Of a stretch of DNA of 64,000 nucleotides, positions 1-12,965 are shown one piece after another. The notes under the pieces are model-generated. The model did no database searches. It was not told where the DNA came from and saw only the letters and a program-made list of their open reading frames with translations. How positions within the stretch are numbered: position 1 is the stretch's first letter; every line of letters begins with the position of its first letter. Source of the stretch: Trissonchulus latispiculum (lineage: Eukaryota > Nematoda > Enoplea > Enoplida > Ironidae); NCBI GenBank assembly GCA_030248195.1, contig JASAND010000589.1:1-64000 (forward strand), read 5' to 3'. A program made the translations under genes and the position numbers.

Positions 1-1034
1 ATATATATATATACAATACATGCAACGAGTCATGTAAAATTTTTCGGAGGTTCCAAGATGAAAAAAATATATATAGAATTAATATTAGATTTGCTAAAAC
101 GGTAAATTAATTAAAAAATAGCTCGAAAATAGTTTTTAAGAAATAAAACAGGTGTGGCGGTATTTTTTTCGTAATTACACAAAAACTTCCGAGTCACTGC
201 GCCACGGACCGCAAAAAAGTTCGGACGAAAAATAAAACACAGCCCATGCCACACGAAGGCTCAATCGACAGGAACGGTTATTTGTATTATGATCTTAAAG
301 TACAAGACTTGAACTTTCATTTGCACTAGATTTTGTATCTCTATCTTATGCCAGTCGAGCAGGGTGAGCCATTGTTTTTCCCCCACTTTGCCGGTAATGC
401 TTTCTCCCCCCCTCTGACTATATTACTATCAAAATTAAGTTGGAATAGCTAACTTTATTAAAAATCAAATTGTTGAAAGTATAATTCCAAAGCTTCATTT
501 GCTTGGATTATCATTTTAAATTGCGACAACTCAAACTTCAGTTTATTCTATTATTAATTCGAATTTAGCTTAGCTTTCTCGGGATAATCTAAATGCTGTT
601 TGAAGTTAATTATCATGTTGTGTTTTGTTTATGTTCTCTGAACTCTGTTCTCTAAATTGATGACATGGTTTTCGAATTATTATAATTAGAAACGACTAAT
701 TTGTATCACATTTACATTTACAAATTTACAACGAAACTGCCAAAAATGCAACTCAAATGACTATTTCACAATTTCCCTGAGAAGTGACGCGGATTCTGTG
801 AAATCCCTTAATCACTCAGGGAAACTGTGAAATAAATAACAATAGGGACGTCGAATAAAATGTGCTGAGACTAGAGATAGAAATTAAGTGCTTGCGACGA
901 TGGCGGACATATTTTTTAGAAAAGATGAAAGCCCATGAACTGCACCCAATCCCAAACTTGCATTTGGCGGTTTCGTGTGTTTTTCTATGTGGCGGAAAAA
1001 AACTACAAGATTTATACGTACGTATTACTATATA
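1..1034. other. AT-rich non-coding stretch
   Basis: A short (TA)n tract opens the window. I see no exon with supporting splice sites, no RNA gene and no clear repeat boundary up to the TIR element near 1041. Confidence 0.6.
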
Positions 1035-1040
1035 CACAGG

Positions 1041-1775
1041 CAGGGGCGCACCCAGGATTTTGAAAATGAGGAGATCGAGCCAAAAATTTTTTGACTCCGC
1101 TAAACGGCTAACGCTAGGAGGGGGGTGGCGGCAACAATCTGAACAGTTTAGTGCTGCTGCAGCACAAGTGACAAAATTTGTCGTCTAGTCAGTAACCCAC
1201 TCAGGAGGTCTGGGAGCCCGCCCTCAGAAGTTAAGAGAATTTTTTTAAATTATAAAAATCCGTAGTAGAAACCTTTAAAAAAAGATTTTAATAAAAGTTG
1301 AGAAATTTTTTGACATCATGGAAAATATGTAATGGAAACCTTAAACGATTTAAATAAAAAGCCTCGCAGGCGCAGCAAATTTGAACTAGAAAAGCGCGTC
1401 CGTCGCGAAAAGTTTTAAAAATGGAGATGGAATGGTGCCTCAGGCTCGAAAAAATTCAAAAAAACTGAGCTACGAAAAAATGCCGCAGAAGCGAAATATA
1501 CATTACAAACCTTAAGCTACAAAGCGCCGCCGTAGGCGCAAATAATTTTAAAAGTCGAAACAAAAGAGCATCGTATGCACAAAATGATTAAAATAGAAAT
1601 GCGCCGCAGGTGACGATTTTTAAAAATTGAGATCTATAAAAATTTCATATTTTTAGTTGGACCATCCACTGAAAATAGCTCAATTTTTTGCCTTCTCCCC
1701 TGAAAATTCCCTCGGGGGGGCCGGACAAAAAGGAAGGGTCGGAACCTCCCCAAACTCCCCCTGGGTGCGGCCCAT
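1041..1775. mobile_element. Non-autonomous TIR element relic
   Basis: The left end reads CAGGGGCGCACCCAGGA. The right end, reverse-complemented, reads GGGCCGCACCCAGGGGGA, giving imperfect inverted termini about 735 bp apart. The interior is AT-rich with scattered GC-rich pieces (GCGCCGCAGG-like) and no transposase. Ends of this kind are common in hAT-like non-autonomous elements, but I could not define a target duplication. It lies just upstream of the splice-acceptor-like site at 1880. Confidence 0.5.
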
Positions 1776-1880
1776 GCGTACATGCGATGTTCAGCCCAAT
1801 ATTCTTCGGTGAATTTATGAAATCAGAATGTAAAAAACTGACAGTATGTATATGCATTGACTAATATTTGTGCGTTTCAG

Positions 1881-3129
1881 GCGAAGGCAGCTACGAAAAG
1901 CCCCTTTGGATATGGCGCACACACTGTACCTGTAAACGACCAGCAGATTCAGATGCAGCTGGTTGTCACTCGTCCCTGCCTCAAGGCCCATACAAAAGCA
2001 CAGGCCTAACGGAGTATTGGGCTCATCGTATTACTTATTGTGTGGCTCCTCCTGGTTATCCTCATGTCTTTGTCTGGATCTATAAGCACGAAGGCAAACG
2101 ACTGAAGCCTGAACTGTGTTGTCATGCGGCCCCTGTGTAAGAAGACTGAACAGCCGTCGGCCATTTCCTTGCAGCTACAAGAGCAGCTGGCAGCAGCCTT
2201 GCAGGAGTACAAGCGTGAGAAGATGTCCCGTCAGAATGTGAGACTTACCGGGGCCAATGTCCCCATGCGCAAGCTGATGCTCAGTACAGGGGTGTCCAAC
2301 TTTCGACCGCCGATGACCAGATCGAGCAGCTCCTCGACTCCATTCTATCGACGAGGAAGAAGAGGATGAATGAAGTCCGCCTTTGGAGGAGGATGAAGTA
2401 CGAGAGAATTCCCACGAGGTCGATGATGATGATGATGACTTGTTTCTTCAGTCAGAGGCTGACTCCATCCCGGACACTCAGCTCCCTGGCGTCGTCCAGT
2501 GTCGGATCCCAGACAGTGTGTGGTTCACCGCTTCCTGAACGGGCCGCTCGAGCTTCCGTTCCTTTGCTTCCCAGGTTTACATAGTCGCCACTTATCAGAA
2601 TGGCGGCGAGGACTTTGATTTCGATTCTGAGCAGCAGGTCGAGCCGCCTCTATTGAGACAGGATCCTGCGGTGTCGCCTCAGTCTTCACCATCAGGAACA
2701 TATTCATCAACTAGTCTTCATGGTGCCCTCTGTCGACAGCTACGTTTGCAGAATCACCAGACGACCTCCGCAACAGCAACGGCAGCAACAGGCGCAACAG
2801 CAGGTCCACAACGGGTCATCCAGGAATCGATTCAGCATCATCAGCTTCAGCATCAGTCTTCCTCTCTGTCCACTGAAAGCGGGACTGGACTCACGTTTGT
2901 GGGTGGCAGTGGCTGCGGCTCTTCCACAACAGACAGTGAACCGGATACCATCTCCGATGAGTCGGGCTATCATGAGGAGAAGAGTAGTTTGGACGATCGT
3001 GAGAATGAATTTGTTGTCAAAGAGGATTTCCCGGGCTCCTCTTCGTCTGCTGTCGCCAGCTCTTCTCCGGCTTCTCCGGAATATTTACGGACCTGTGCTG
3101 TGCATGATATCATAATCACGGCTCTTTAG
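1881..3129 (+). pseudogene. Broken coding region: membrane segment plus acidic, Ser-rich tail
   Basis: A polypyrimidine/CAG acceptor (TTTGTGCGTTTCAG) ends at 1880. From 1881 one frame runs to about 2300. It encodes about 42 residues, a very hydrophobic stretch at 2013-2081 (IGLIVLLIVWLLLVILM) that looks like a single transmembrane helix, and a basic, Gln-rich cytoplasmic-type segment. That frame contains TAA at 2007-2009 and TGA at 2103-2105. Around 2300-2345 the coding-like sequence shifts frame (ADDQIEQLLDS), then shifts again to a strongly acidic stretch (DEEEEDE; six Asp near 2425) with TGA at 2371-2373 and 2536-2538. The last part, 2539-3129, is open and Ser/Thr/Gln-rich, and ends at TAG 3127-3129. 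I read it as the last exon of a decayed receptor-like gene, or a real gene damaged by assembly indels. The family is not recognised. Confidence 0.45.
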
Positions 3130-3705
3130 TCTTTTATTTTATTATTGTTCTTTCTTCTCATATTTTTACAACGTCTCCGGATTGTGGCCGATTGGCATTG
3201 CGCATGACCAATCTACTATTCGTCGCATGTTAGTAGAAGGGTGACTTATTTATTATTATTATTATGATGCATAGGTAACTTCGTTTTCTTCGTTAAATGT
3301 ACGTACTTCGTACTTCCATTTTATTTGTATAATATACTCGTAAAGTTTTCGGTTGTAGTGAAATGTTGTGAACTCTTCCCTATTTTCTCGCTATGCACTG
3401 TGTATACATTACGCATGTATTAAACCGGGCAAACTTCCAGTGGTTGTTTCGTACTTCTGTTGTGTTAAAAATGTAAGATATATTTGTATAGTTGAGTAAG
3501 CGTATTATAAGCGTAATACGTATTATGTGTGTCTAAATTTATATCACCTTGTTCGTGTTTGACAGAAAACGGGTTTCTGTTTCTGTAAACCTTTGGCCGC
3601 GGAAATTGTGACATGGTTGTGCTTGTTAGGAATTAGCTTTGTACTCACTTAATGTCTACGAACGTATACATACTGATTTATGTACACGTGCTTATATATA
3701 CGTAC

Positions 3706-3711
<6 letters not shown>
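3130..3711 (+). other. Possible 3' untranslated region, no gene
   Basis: AT-rich sequence follows the stop at 3129, with no open frame of note. An AATAAA at 3786-3791, just after the TA tract, could serve as a poly(A) signal for the broken gene upstream. Confidence 0.3.

Positions 3712-3783
<72 letters not shown>
3712..3783. repeat. (TA)n microsatellite
   Basis: Uninterrupted TA dinucleotides over about 70 bp. Open frames of alternating Tyr/Ile across it are artefacts. Confidence 0.95.
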
Positions 3784-3785
<2 letters not shown>

Positions 3786-3960
3786 AATAAATGTATTCTA
3801 CATAGAATATTACACTGAAGACACACTGGAGCTACATACGGAGAGAGAGAGCTAGTTTGCCTTTTAATTGAACAGGTTCAATCAATGTCTGCTATTACGC
3901 AAAACTTAGTAAGATCATTGGTCCAGATGCACACACGTGGGTTTATTTTAGGCAAAAATA

Positions 3961-4290
3961 AGTGGGGGGAAGAGGTCGAAAAGTGGGGGGGGGGGAATAA
4001 AATGCTAAAAATGATGTATAAACAGCCTGTTTTCCACATACACTGCTATAACTATGCTTAAAAGTGCTCAAAAATAAAGTTTTAGCACCAAAAAAGGCAA
4101 TTTTTGATCAAACATTACTGTCGAAGCCAGGAAAATTTTTGAAATTTTTGACCAAAAATCCAAAAAAATTTGGCAATTTCTGGGCACCTTTGGCGGAGTG
4201 GGGGGAACTCAAAAAAGTGGGGGGGGGGCCGAGTGGGGGGGGGGGGGGGGGGGCTCCAGTGGGGGCGCCCCCCCCCAAGTAAAATAAGCC
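3961..4290. repeat. G/C-run repeat block
   Basis: AGTGGGGGG-type modules at the left (3961-4000) and right (4190-4275) flank a sequence with GACCAAAAATCCAAAAAAAT-like runs. It resembles the G-run repeats at 17690-18035 and 63268-63605 in style and in its A-rich interior. No coding capacity. Confidence 0.45.
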
Positions 4291-4467
4291 CAGCACACAT
4301 GTCACAGGATTTTGTAAATTTTGCAAATAAAATTTTGGAAATCTAAGAAATCGGAAGATAATGAAATTCTCTGTATTGAACCTACAAAAGCATCAAAATT
4401 AACTGGTCTTATCCCGTTAAATTCTTAGAACTTAGTAATTGAGCTAAAATTTGGTATGATTGGTAAC

Positions 4468-4470
<3 letters not shown>

Positions 4471-4540
<70 letters not shown>
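4471..4540. repeat. (TA)n microsatellite
   Basis: Pure TA dinucleotide tract of about 70 bp. Confidence 0.95.
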
Positions 4541-4543
<3 letters not shown>

Positions 4544-5275
4544 GTGTGGGGGGGGTATCTTCCTACGTACGCTGGATTGATGGCATGGACTCATTTAGGG
4601 ATGAAATTCTTTTCTTTTCTGGTAAGCATTCGAAAATTAGACACTTTCTAGTTCAGATTCAGAATTCAAAATCCAAGTAGATGGCAATTTTTCCCAACAG
4701 AAACTACCATTTTTAATTCGCTTTACGTTCTGAACATATATTTGAGATTAACCAGAGCATGGCCCTGGTTCAAGCTTCAATCCTGATCACCGAAATTTTG
4801 TGACTTAATTATGACCAAAATTTTGATATTTGGAAGCTGTAAAGTATATAAGTTATATACATTCTTCTTATATATAAATCGTTAGTTTTCTCACTGCTCT
4901 AAAAATAATAAAACGATTTTGTCTTACGTAGATATATACCATATACGTATATATTGCAAAATCGAAATTTCCCAAAAGCTTTCTAGAGCCTCTAAGTTTC
5001 CGGCCCTAGTACTTAGTGGTAAATTTGAAATTCATATTAAATAACGGTGTATGTAATGTTTGTTGCTGTTGAAGCTGAAATGAAAGTACAAGAAAGCTTG
5101 TTTTATTTTTGTATAGTGATTGAGATTCTGTTTGTATATATAAGACATCTATATATACCTAGTTTGTTTTATTGTGTACGTATTTGGTATAATTGTTGAT
5201 TGCTTGTTCAGATTTTAATTGTTATTTTTGGTTAATGTGTTGTGTGTGTATGCTTATGTATATACGTATACGTTA

Positions 5276-5325
<50 letters not shown>

Positions 5326-6398
5326 CACACCTTTATACTGTTAGAAACACTATATTGGTAGTTTTTAAGCTTGGCTTTGACACACTGTCACAACTTTAGA
5401 GCAATCTTTATCTGTGGAATCTACGCGATTCTTTGAAGTAAATTTCTGTGACCCGCCGAATCTTGGTTGTGAACTTAATCTAGGGCGAAATTCAAATAGT
5501 CTGAGTCATGTGTATGTGAGTTATAACTCTGTTCCGTTGATACATATTAAAATAAGAGGAAAATTTGCTTTCTAACGATATATATGGCACATACATGGGC
5601 AAGGTCCCTCTCCACAGGGTGTACCAGAAATTATTTTGCGCGGTCCCCCTTCGCATAGTTGGGGGGGGGGGCGGAGGCAAGAAAAGCCATGGGTGGCAAA
5701 TATTTTCAAAGTAATAGCAAGTATGCAGACCCGCCTTGAATTTGCCACTCCTCTTTTACTCATGCCGCATCCTATAATGTGCTTTCGAAGGTCTTTGAAG
5801 CTTCCGCGCTTTTGCTGGGCAATAAATAGGAAAGCAAATTCTTTAATTAAAACTAGTTTCTCTGCTCTATTTCAGCATTATGAGAAGCGCTCGCTTCGCT
5901 CGTGCTGCGCGGTCCCCCTGATTTTGGTTGCGCACTGCGCGGTGCCCCCAGAAATTAGGGTGTACCTGGTACACCCTCAGTACACCCCTTGCGCATGTGT
6001 GATATGGCATCAGCACTCCACAATTGAATTTAGCCAGTCGGAGAATTCGCTGTTTTACGGATTCCAGTAACTGTAATGTATGGTAGTTGGGGCTTGGGAA
6101 GTTCTTAATTTAATTTTTAGAGGGCTATACTTCGGTGATTTAATTATATTTCTTTCTGTTTTTACTAAAACGTGTTAAATTAAAGCGAAGTTTTTTCTTT
6201 GCACCATTTTGCTATGCAGGAATTCTTGGATTGGAGCAGCGAGAAACAGAGATGTCTCATCTGCTTGCACTCTGTAAAAGAAAAATATATACTGAATTTT
6301 GTGAAACAGAAGTAAAGGACTAAATTATATGTCTTGTCAGAAGAACTTCTCATTATCAGTGAAACCATGGGCCTTTTCATAAAATGAAGTGAAACCTT
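4541..6398. other. Non-coding stretch with a short TA tract and GC-run remnants
   Basis: Contains a (TA)n tract at about 5276-5322 and GCGCGGTCCCCCT-like pieces at 5637-5660 and 5908-5955. The latter are repeated near GTGTACC motifs (5620 and 5961) and look like remnants of a repeat. The 144-residue open frame at 5636-6070 overlaps these repeats and has no recognisable domain. Confidence 0.4.
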
Positions 6399-6576
6399 GG
6401 GCCTTTTCATAAGATTGATTAAACAGATTAAAGCTTAATTAAAGCTTAATCCGCGGGTTAAACTAGCTAATTTAATCCGTGCACGTGTTTTAATCCGCGA
6501 TTCTGTGAATATGTTTTTAATCTGATCTGATTAATCCATTTAGGTTAATCCGTTTAATCTTTTCACGAAATGGCCC
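6399..6576. mobile_element. Short MITE
   Basis: The left end GGGCCTTTTCATAAGATT and the right end, reverse-complemented as GGGCCATTTCGTGAAAAGAT, form imperfect inverted termini about 178 bp apart. The inner copies of GATTAA/TTAATC extend the pairing. A 38-bp direct duplication of the left end (GAAACC..GGGCCTTTTCATAA) lies at 6361-6412. Confidence 0.55.
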
Positions 6577-8882
6577 TTGCTGGACTTTTGACTTACGTAC
6601 CTTTTTCTTGTTGTGTAAGTAAACAAGCATATCTCTTTGCATTCATGTTTTATATACACTGTATATATATTTTTCTGCATAGTTTGTTACAGAAATTAAA
6701 ATGAAATGTTTGCTTATTTATGATATTGATTTTCAATATATAACTTCTAAACTTCGCATGGGGCTACTGACTAGCTAACGCCCAGAAACGGCTTCTTGTT
6801 CTCTGCTGGCAGACCGGTGTCGCAATTTTCCCGGATCCTGTTTGTGTTCACGTTAACTATTTATACTTTTCAAGGATTTCCGAATATTAAAATTAGATTT
6901 CATAAATCTGGACATTCTTCCTTGCTCTGCTTAAATCAACAAATCTTCTGCGTGTACATATATCTTTCTTTGGTGAGTGTACTTTTTTGCAGCTCCAACA
7001 ATACGTAGTCTTTTTGATGCATTTTCTTTTCGTGCAATCCTGAGAACAATTTGTTCCGTTCTGATTAAGATAACACTTAATAATAGCAACCACCTAATTT
7101 CATTAACCCCGTCTGCCCGTTTTCAAAATCCTGATTTTTAATGACATCGAATTAACTTTTGTGATTTATTTGGTCGATTACTGCAGAGTGGCCTTGTCAA
7201 AACTTCACCGTTTCGTTTCAGTTTAAATTTCTTGCTCCACAATTGGCTTCTGAATTCTTAAGTTTACAGTAGGTTTCATATTTGAGAAATTCCACTGAGA
7301 AGTTGAAAAATGTGAAATGAAATTTTCGCAGTCAGACTTGTAAATTGTACGTAGTCTTTTATTAAGTATTTTTGGTGGTATAAGAGGCAAGAAAAGATAA
7401 TTTTCCTGTTACTATGTGCCACGTATACGTAATGATCCGTTTTACAGTATTTAGCTAGCTAATTGGTTTTGAGACTAATTTGTTTGTCGTTTTATTCAGA
7501 ACCAAACAGTAGCCGTCTAAATTAATAGGATAACCAATCATCAAATTAATAATTTGAATTACAACCTGCCATATTGGTTTCCCAAGACTGTTGATATCTC
7601 ACATTTTTATATTTGTGCGCATTATTCTTAAACAAATGATAAAGAGCGCCTCCAGTCACGCTACAAACCGCCATTTTTCAATCGCCAAGTCCTCTTAGTT
7701 ATGTCATATAAAGTAAACGTCCTATTTACGCGGGATGCAAACTTTACGAAATAATATTAAGACTAGACGAAGCGTGAGTTGCAAAGTTCGCAAGTGTGTT
7801 GACGTAGCGTGACCTTTTAGCTAAGTTTGCTATCCGTATTGCAAAATTTTGAGACAGCAGTTACTGCTTTGAAACGAAAGCGTATTAAGAGAATAGGTCA
7901 AACTTCTACAACTGCAGCTTATAAACTTTGACTTTAGAGATTTTCTGTGGCTGAACTGGTTTGCAGAAACGATAAGCTGTATAGTTAATGTTAAGCTGAC
8001 AGAGGGACCGTCATTTTTCAACTAGTTTCCTTTGAGTTACAATGACAGCTGTATATTATATTCTGGAGATATATATATAGCTTTGAACGTTTAGCATTGT
8101 TAGTTTTTGTTGGCAAATATTAACCAAACTTAACTATATATTTGATTATCACTGCTGTGAGGCCATATCCGTCATGCAACTGTTTGTAAACCTGCTGCTG
8201 ACCACGCAGAACATTAACTCAATTACGTGGACAAAAATTTAAATATGTCCATCATATTTCTAGAGGCCAATTTCACAATGCATCATTTAGACAAGAGGTC
8301 AAAAAATCAAGTGGCCGCTAAATTCTGCCTCTAAAGCGTAATTGAGAGCATAAAAATGTTTTATTTCGATTCGTGGCCAAACCATTGTTAGTTTAATGGG
8401 CGTGTTAAAACTTAAATGTCAAGGGCACATATCTGTACTGCTGTGTCTACTGGTTTGAGGACTACAATTATGCACAGAAGAGAACTACATACTGCTACTG
8501 TTGGTGGAGTCTCTGTAGTTCTTGGGAATAGGAGAATTTTATATCTAGTTCACTCAGAGAGCATTCATTTAGTTGAAGTGATAAAGACTAGGGACCGTAC
8601 TGGAGAATAAAACTATACATATTATAAGTATGACATGGATACATAACACACTTTTTAATTGAGATTAAAGTAATTAGCGTATAAATAGTGGCATTTTTCT
8701 TAAGAAAGATTTACCTAGCTAATTGTTTAAATAAATTGTTTTTAATTTAAACCGTTAAAGAGCAATTTTCCTAGAAAGTGCAGTATTATTTTCAAGCTTA
8801 GGTATAATAAGAAAATGATACGAAATGAACTGGCAGTCCTTGTCTTGTGTCAGTGCTAGCAAGAGTGCATAATTGCACTATT
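6577..8882. other. Non-coding stretch, nothing recognised
   Basis: AT-rich sequence with only short open frames, lacking domain or splice support. I see no tRNA, repeat array or element boundary. Confidence 0.5.
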
Positions 8883-9556
8883 ATTAAGAAGAAGAGTAAG
8901 CCGCTAGAGGGCTTCTCTTCTTGGCATTGCGTAACGGTGCTCCGACCACAATACGCGAATGTTCCCCCGTTTGGGGGGGGGGTAGACCAGATCGACAAAG
9001 CATACCCCCCTCCGTTTGGTGGGGGGGTAGCCAAAAAGAGGTCTCCGTTTGGTGGGGGGGTAGCCAACAGCCAATCAGATTGCAGAAACCCCCCCTCCGT
9101 TTGGTGGGGGGGTAGAGCAAAGGATTACGGTAGTTTTTGTTCTATTCGAAAATGGGTCCCCGTTTGGGGGGGGGTCGCTAAAGCAGGCTAAGTTTTGCTC
9201 ATTCTGTGTGGCTGTTGGCGACCCCCCCCCCAAACGGGGACCACTTTTTGTGACCCCCCCCCAAACGGGGACCCCTTTTGCATACCCCCCCACCAAACGG
9301 GGACCTCTTGTGTCGACCCCCCCCCCCAAACGGGGACCCTTTTTCAAAAGCCAGAATCAGCCTGCCTACCCCCCACCAAACGGGGAGGGGGTTTCTGCAA
9401 TCTGATTGGCTGTTGCCTACCCCCCCCCACCAAACGGGGAGGGGGTATGATTTGGCGACCCCCCCCCAAACGGGGGAACATTCGCGTATTGTGGTCGGAG
9501 CACCGTTACGCAATGCCAAGAAGAGGAGCCCTCTAGTGGCTTACTCTTCTTCTAAT
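8883..9556. mobile_element. 674-bp palindromic foldback element rich in G/C runs
   Basis: The left arm begins ATTAAGAAGAAGAGTAAGCC and the right arm ends with its near-exact reverse complement. The pairing continues through about 70 bp of unique sequence (GTAACGGTGCTCCGACCACA on the left) into an interior made of modules CCCCGTTTGGGGGGGG (left) and CCCCCCCCAAACGGGG (right). At least ten such modules face each other around a centre near 9205. There is no coding capacity; open frames of Pro/Gly/Thr across it are composition artefacts. Such a structure should be able to form a long hairpin and G-rich secondary structure. Confidence 0.75.
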
Positions 9557-10733
<1,177 letters not shown>

Positions 10734-10887
10734 TGTTTATTAGCAAGAGAATATACCATTACTTCAGGGAATCGTAAACGAGCAGCAATCCATTGATTAT
10801 TGAGTTATTGATTATTAATTATAGTACTTTCTTATTAACAGTTATTTAATTTCTGCCTTGATCGGAAATTAAATCGTGGAATCTAGT

Positions 10888-11347
10888 GTTGTTTCAGTAA
10901 CCGATTTTAGTTTCAGTTTCAGTTTCAGTCGGCGGTCCAAGAAAGTGTCAGTTTCCGTTCCAGTTACAGGTCTCCTCCCAGAAAAGTTCCAGTTTAAGCT
11001 TAAGTTTCAGTCGGGATCGCAAAATATATTTCAGTTTCAGTTTTAGTTTCTGTCGGAGTTTCAGTTTTAGTTTCAGTTCATTCGAAAACTGCAGTTTCCA
11101 GCCCTGAGACGTAATAAAATGCATCAATGCACGATTATTTATACTCCTACTGCAGAGTATTAACGAAAAAACCGCTTAAAACCTTCAAATCTTCATGTTT
11201 TGAGAAAAGACTGAAGCTACATAGTTTCAGTCCCAGTTCCAGGTCTTCCACCCAATCTGGTTTCAGTTTTAGTTTCAGTTTCAGTGCCTGAAACTGAAAC
11301 CTGTACAACCTAAAACCTAGTTTCAGTTTCAGTTTCAGTTTCAGTGC
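10888..11347. repeat. GTTTCA hexamer-rich dispersed repeat, copy 1
   Basis: Starts TGTTGTTTCAGTAACC and contains runs of AGTTTC hexamers at both ends, separated by a non-repetitive core (11090-11220). A second copy at 38137-38610 has the same order: start, TCAGTCGGCGGTC module, core with CTTCAAA..TTTTGAG, terminal hexamers. It is therefore a defined repeat family, not just a simple satellite. The ends also contain the inverted form (ACTGAAACTGAAACC). Confidence 0.6.
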
Positions 11348-12461
11348 CTGAATCATCACAAAATACACCATGCTGATATTTCTGGCTCATTCTACGTACA
11401 TTTGTTTACGTGCGTAAGCTCGAAAACACAAGCAGTACATATGTGCGCATATGTATTGTGTTTGCTTCCATCTTCAACTCTAAAGCATGGCGGGGAAGTT
11501 TATAGTGTTCACTGGGGGTCTGATATGCAGGGGGGATGGCTAGTCGTTAGTGTGCAGAGCATAGTTTAAGCCCTGATAACAGAGAGCATGCCAATGTAGT
11601 CTTGCTAACACACATCAACTGTACTAGAGAACGCAGCTATATCTTCGTCCTTTATTAGCAGTTTCGCTGTCATCAGTTCATCAGCCAAGCATCCGGCATT
11701 CAAAAAAGTAAAAAAGAAGACTGTTCACAAAGATTACAAAAGTTTCTTGAATTATGCAAGTTCATATGGCTTCATAGTATTAGAGAGACCTTCATTTAGG
11801 CATTGTAAGCCTGGTCCGGGTCGATCTAGACATAATTAGGCCAGGCCGAGTACTGAAGCGGCCCCGGACTTGGGGTCCGGCGGGTCTGGTGTTTTCAGTT
11901 GAAAGGTTTTTGTCTTGTTCTCTCAGTTTTGACAATTTCTATTATTCTCTTCTAAAATAAATTTTGGATAATCTTTCGTTTTACTTCGATTGTACCTAAA
12001 TTTCTTTAGAGCTCATTTAGAGAACACGGCTCTTTTAGCTTATAATATCTTTATCTTTAATTTGTACATTAGCACCTAAAATGTATATTTATTCATTTAT
12101 TGATTTGTTCGTAATATATGGAAAGTATAAATTTCTTATTTCTTCTCCATAGTTTATTCTGCGAAATATTTGAATCAATGAAATTGAGTAGCTAATGGTT
12201 CCGTAAGGCCAAAGGACACAACCGCCAATTTAATCGCCAAAATCAGCATGAGCTATGAGAAATCGCTACAAATGATATCTGCGCCGATGAACAAAATTGG
12301 GGCAAGCTGAAAGCGGCCATTTTATTTCGGGGAACAGCAACAAATTTGTAAAAACGGGCCCGAGCCGGGTCGAGGGCCGGCCGGGCTGAACAAAAATTTA
12401 GGTCCGCAATGCCTCAATTTCATAGGATTGGCTAATATGGGCAAATCAATTGGCAACAATT
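11348..12461. other. Non-coding stretch
   Basis: Near 11556-11600 the sequence GTGCAGAGCAT..CTGATAACAGAGAGCATGCCA matches the TIR family also seen at 41118-41160 and 62411-62460, so a fragment of that element is probably present. No gene. Confidence 0.4.
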
Positions 12462-12700
12462 GTAAGGTAAGCAGGCTTAGGAAAGATTGATAAGCCTGAT
12501 ATGGGAGTTCAGCTGATGGTCCTGTGGTGTAGTGGCGAGCACGTCTGACTTTCATGCAGAAGAGCCGTGATTCGGTCGCCGGCAAACCAATTCTTTACTT
12601 TCAATTCTGATTGAAAAGCTGAACTTCCCTCTTCCATTCTCTCTCCTACACAAGGTCTCCTAGGTCCTGTTTCAATGTCACTCGGTTACTTTCGAAAGGT
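12462..12700 (+). repeat. tRNA-derived SINE, family A, copy 1
   Basis: A leader (AGGAAAGATTGATAAGCCTG) is followed by a tRNA-like head with an A-box region (GTGGTGTAGTGGCGAGCAC) and a degenerate B-box region (TGATTCGGTCGCC), then a body with CAAACCAATTCTTTACTTTC and a pyrimidine-rich tail. Related copies: 30775-31050 (plus) and 18230-19085 (minus). Confidence 0.6.
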
Positions 12701-12892
12701 TTTAATTCTCCGTCTTGCTTGTTTTGGTCTACCCGTATTTGGTCAAACCGATATACCCAACTGGTATCCATTGATGTCTTCCAGGATTCAGCCATTACTC
12801 GTTCTCATGGTTTACATCAGTAAAGTTGTATTGCTCAAAAGCTGTAATCTGTCAAAGGTTGAAGTCAGGATTGAAAGATGTGAAGAAAAGTG

Positions 12893-12962
12893 TCCAAGGC
12901 GGGGATAAAACCACCGTTTTGGACGATTCGTAAGACGAGCGTGCTACCACTCCGTAAGGTCC
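12893..12962 (-). repeat. tRNA-like sequence
   Basis: Reading the minus strand, an A-box-like GAGTGGTAGCACGC is followed about 40 bp later by a B-box-like GGTTTTATCCCC. The fold is not a full cloverleaf. Probably a SINE head or tRNA relic. Confidence 0.35.
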
Positions 12963-12965
12963 TAA

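Noticed and set aside
862..1188. 108-codon open frame
   Set aside because: It runs into the left end of the TIR element and has no recognisable motif.
3652..3855. Open frame across the TA tract (also at 4460-4651, 10614-10796, 33975-34216, 61829-62170)
   Set aside because: Alternating Tyr/Ile from a TA microsatellite; no gene.
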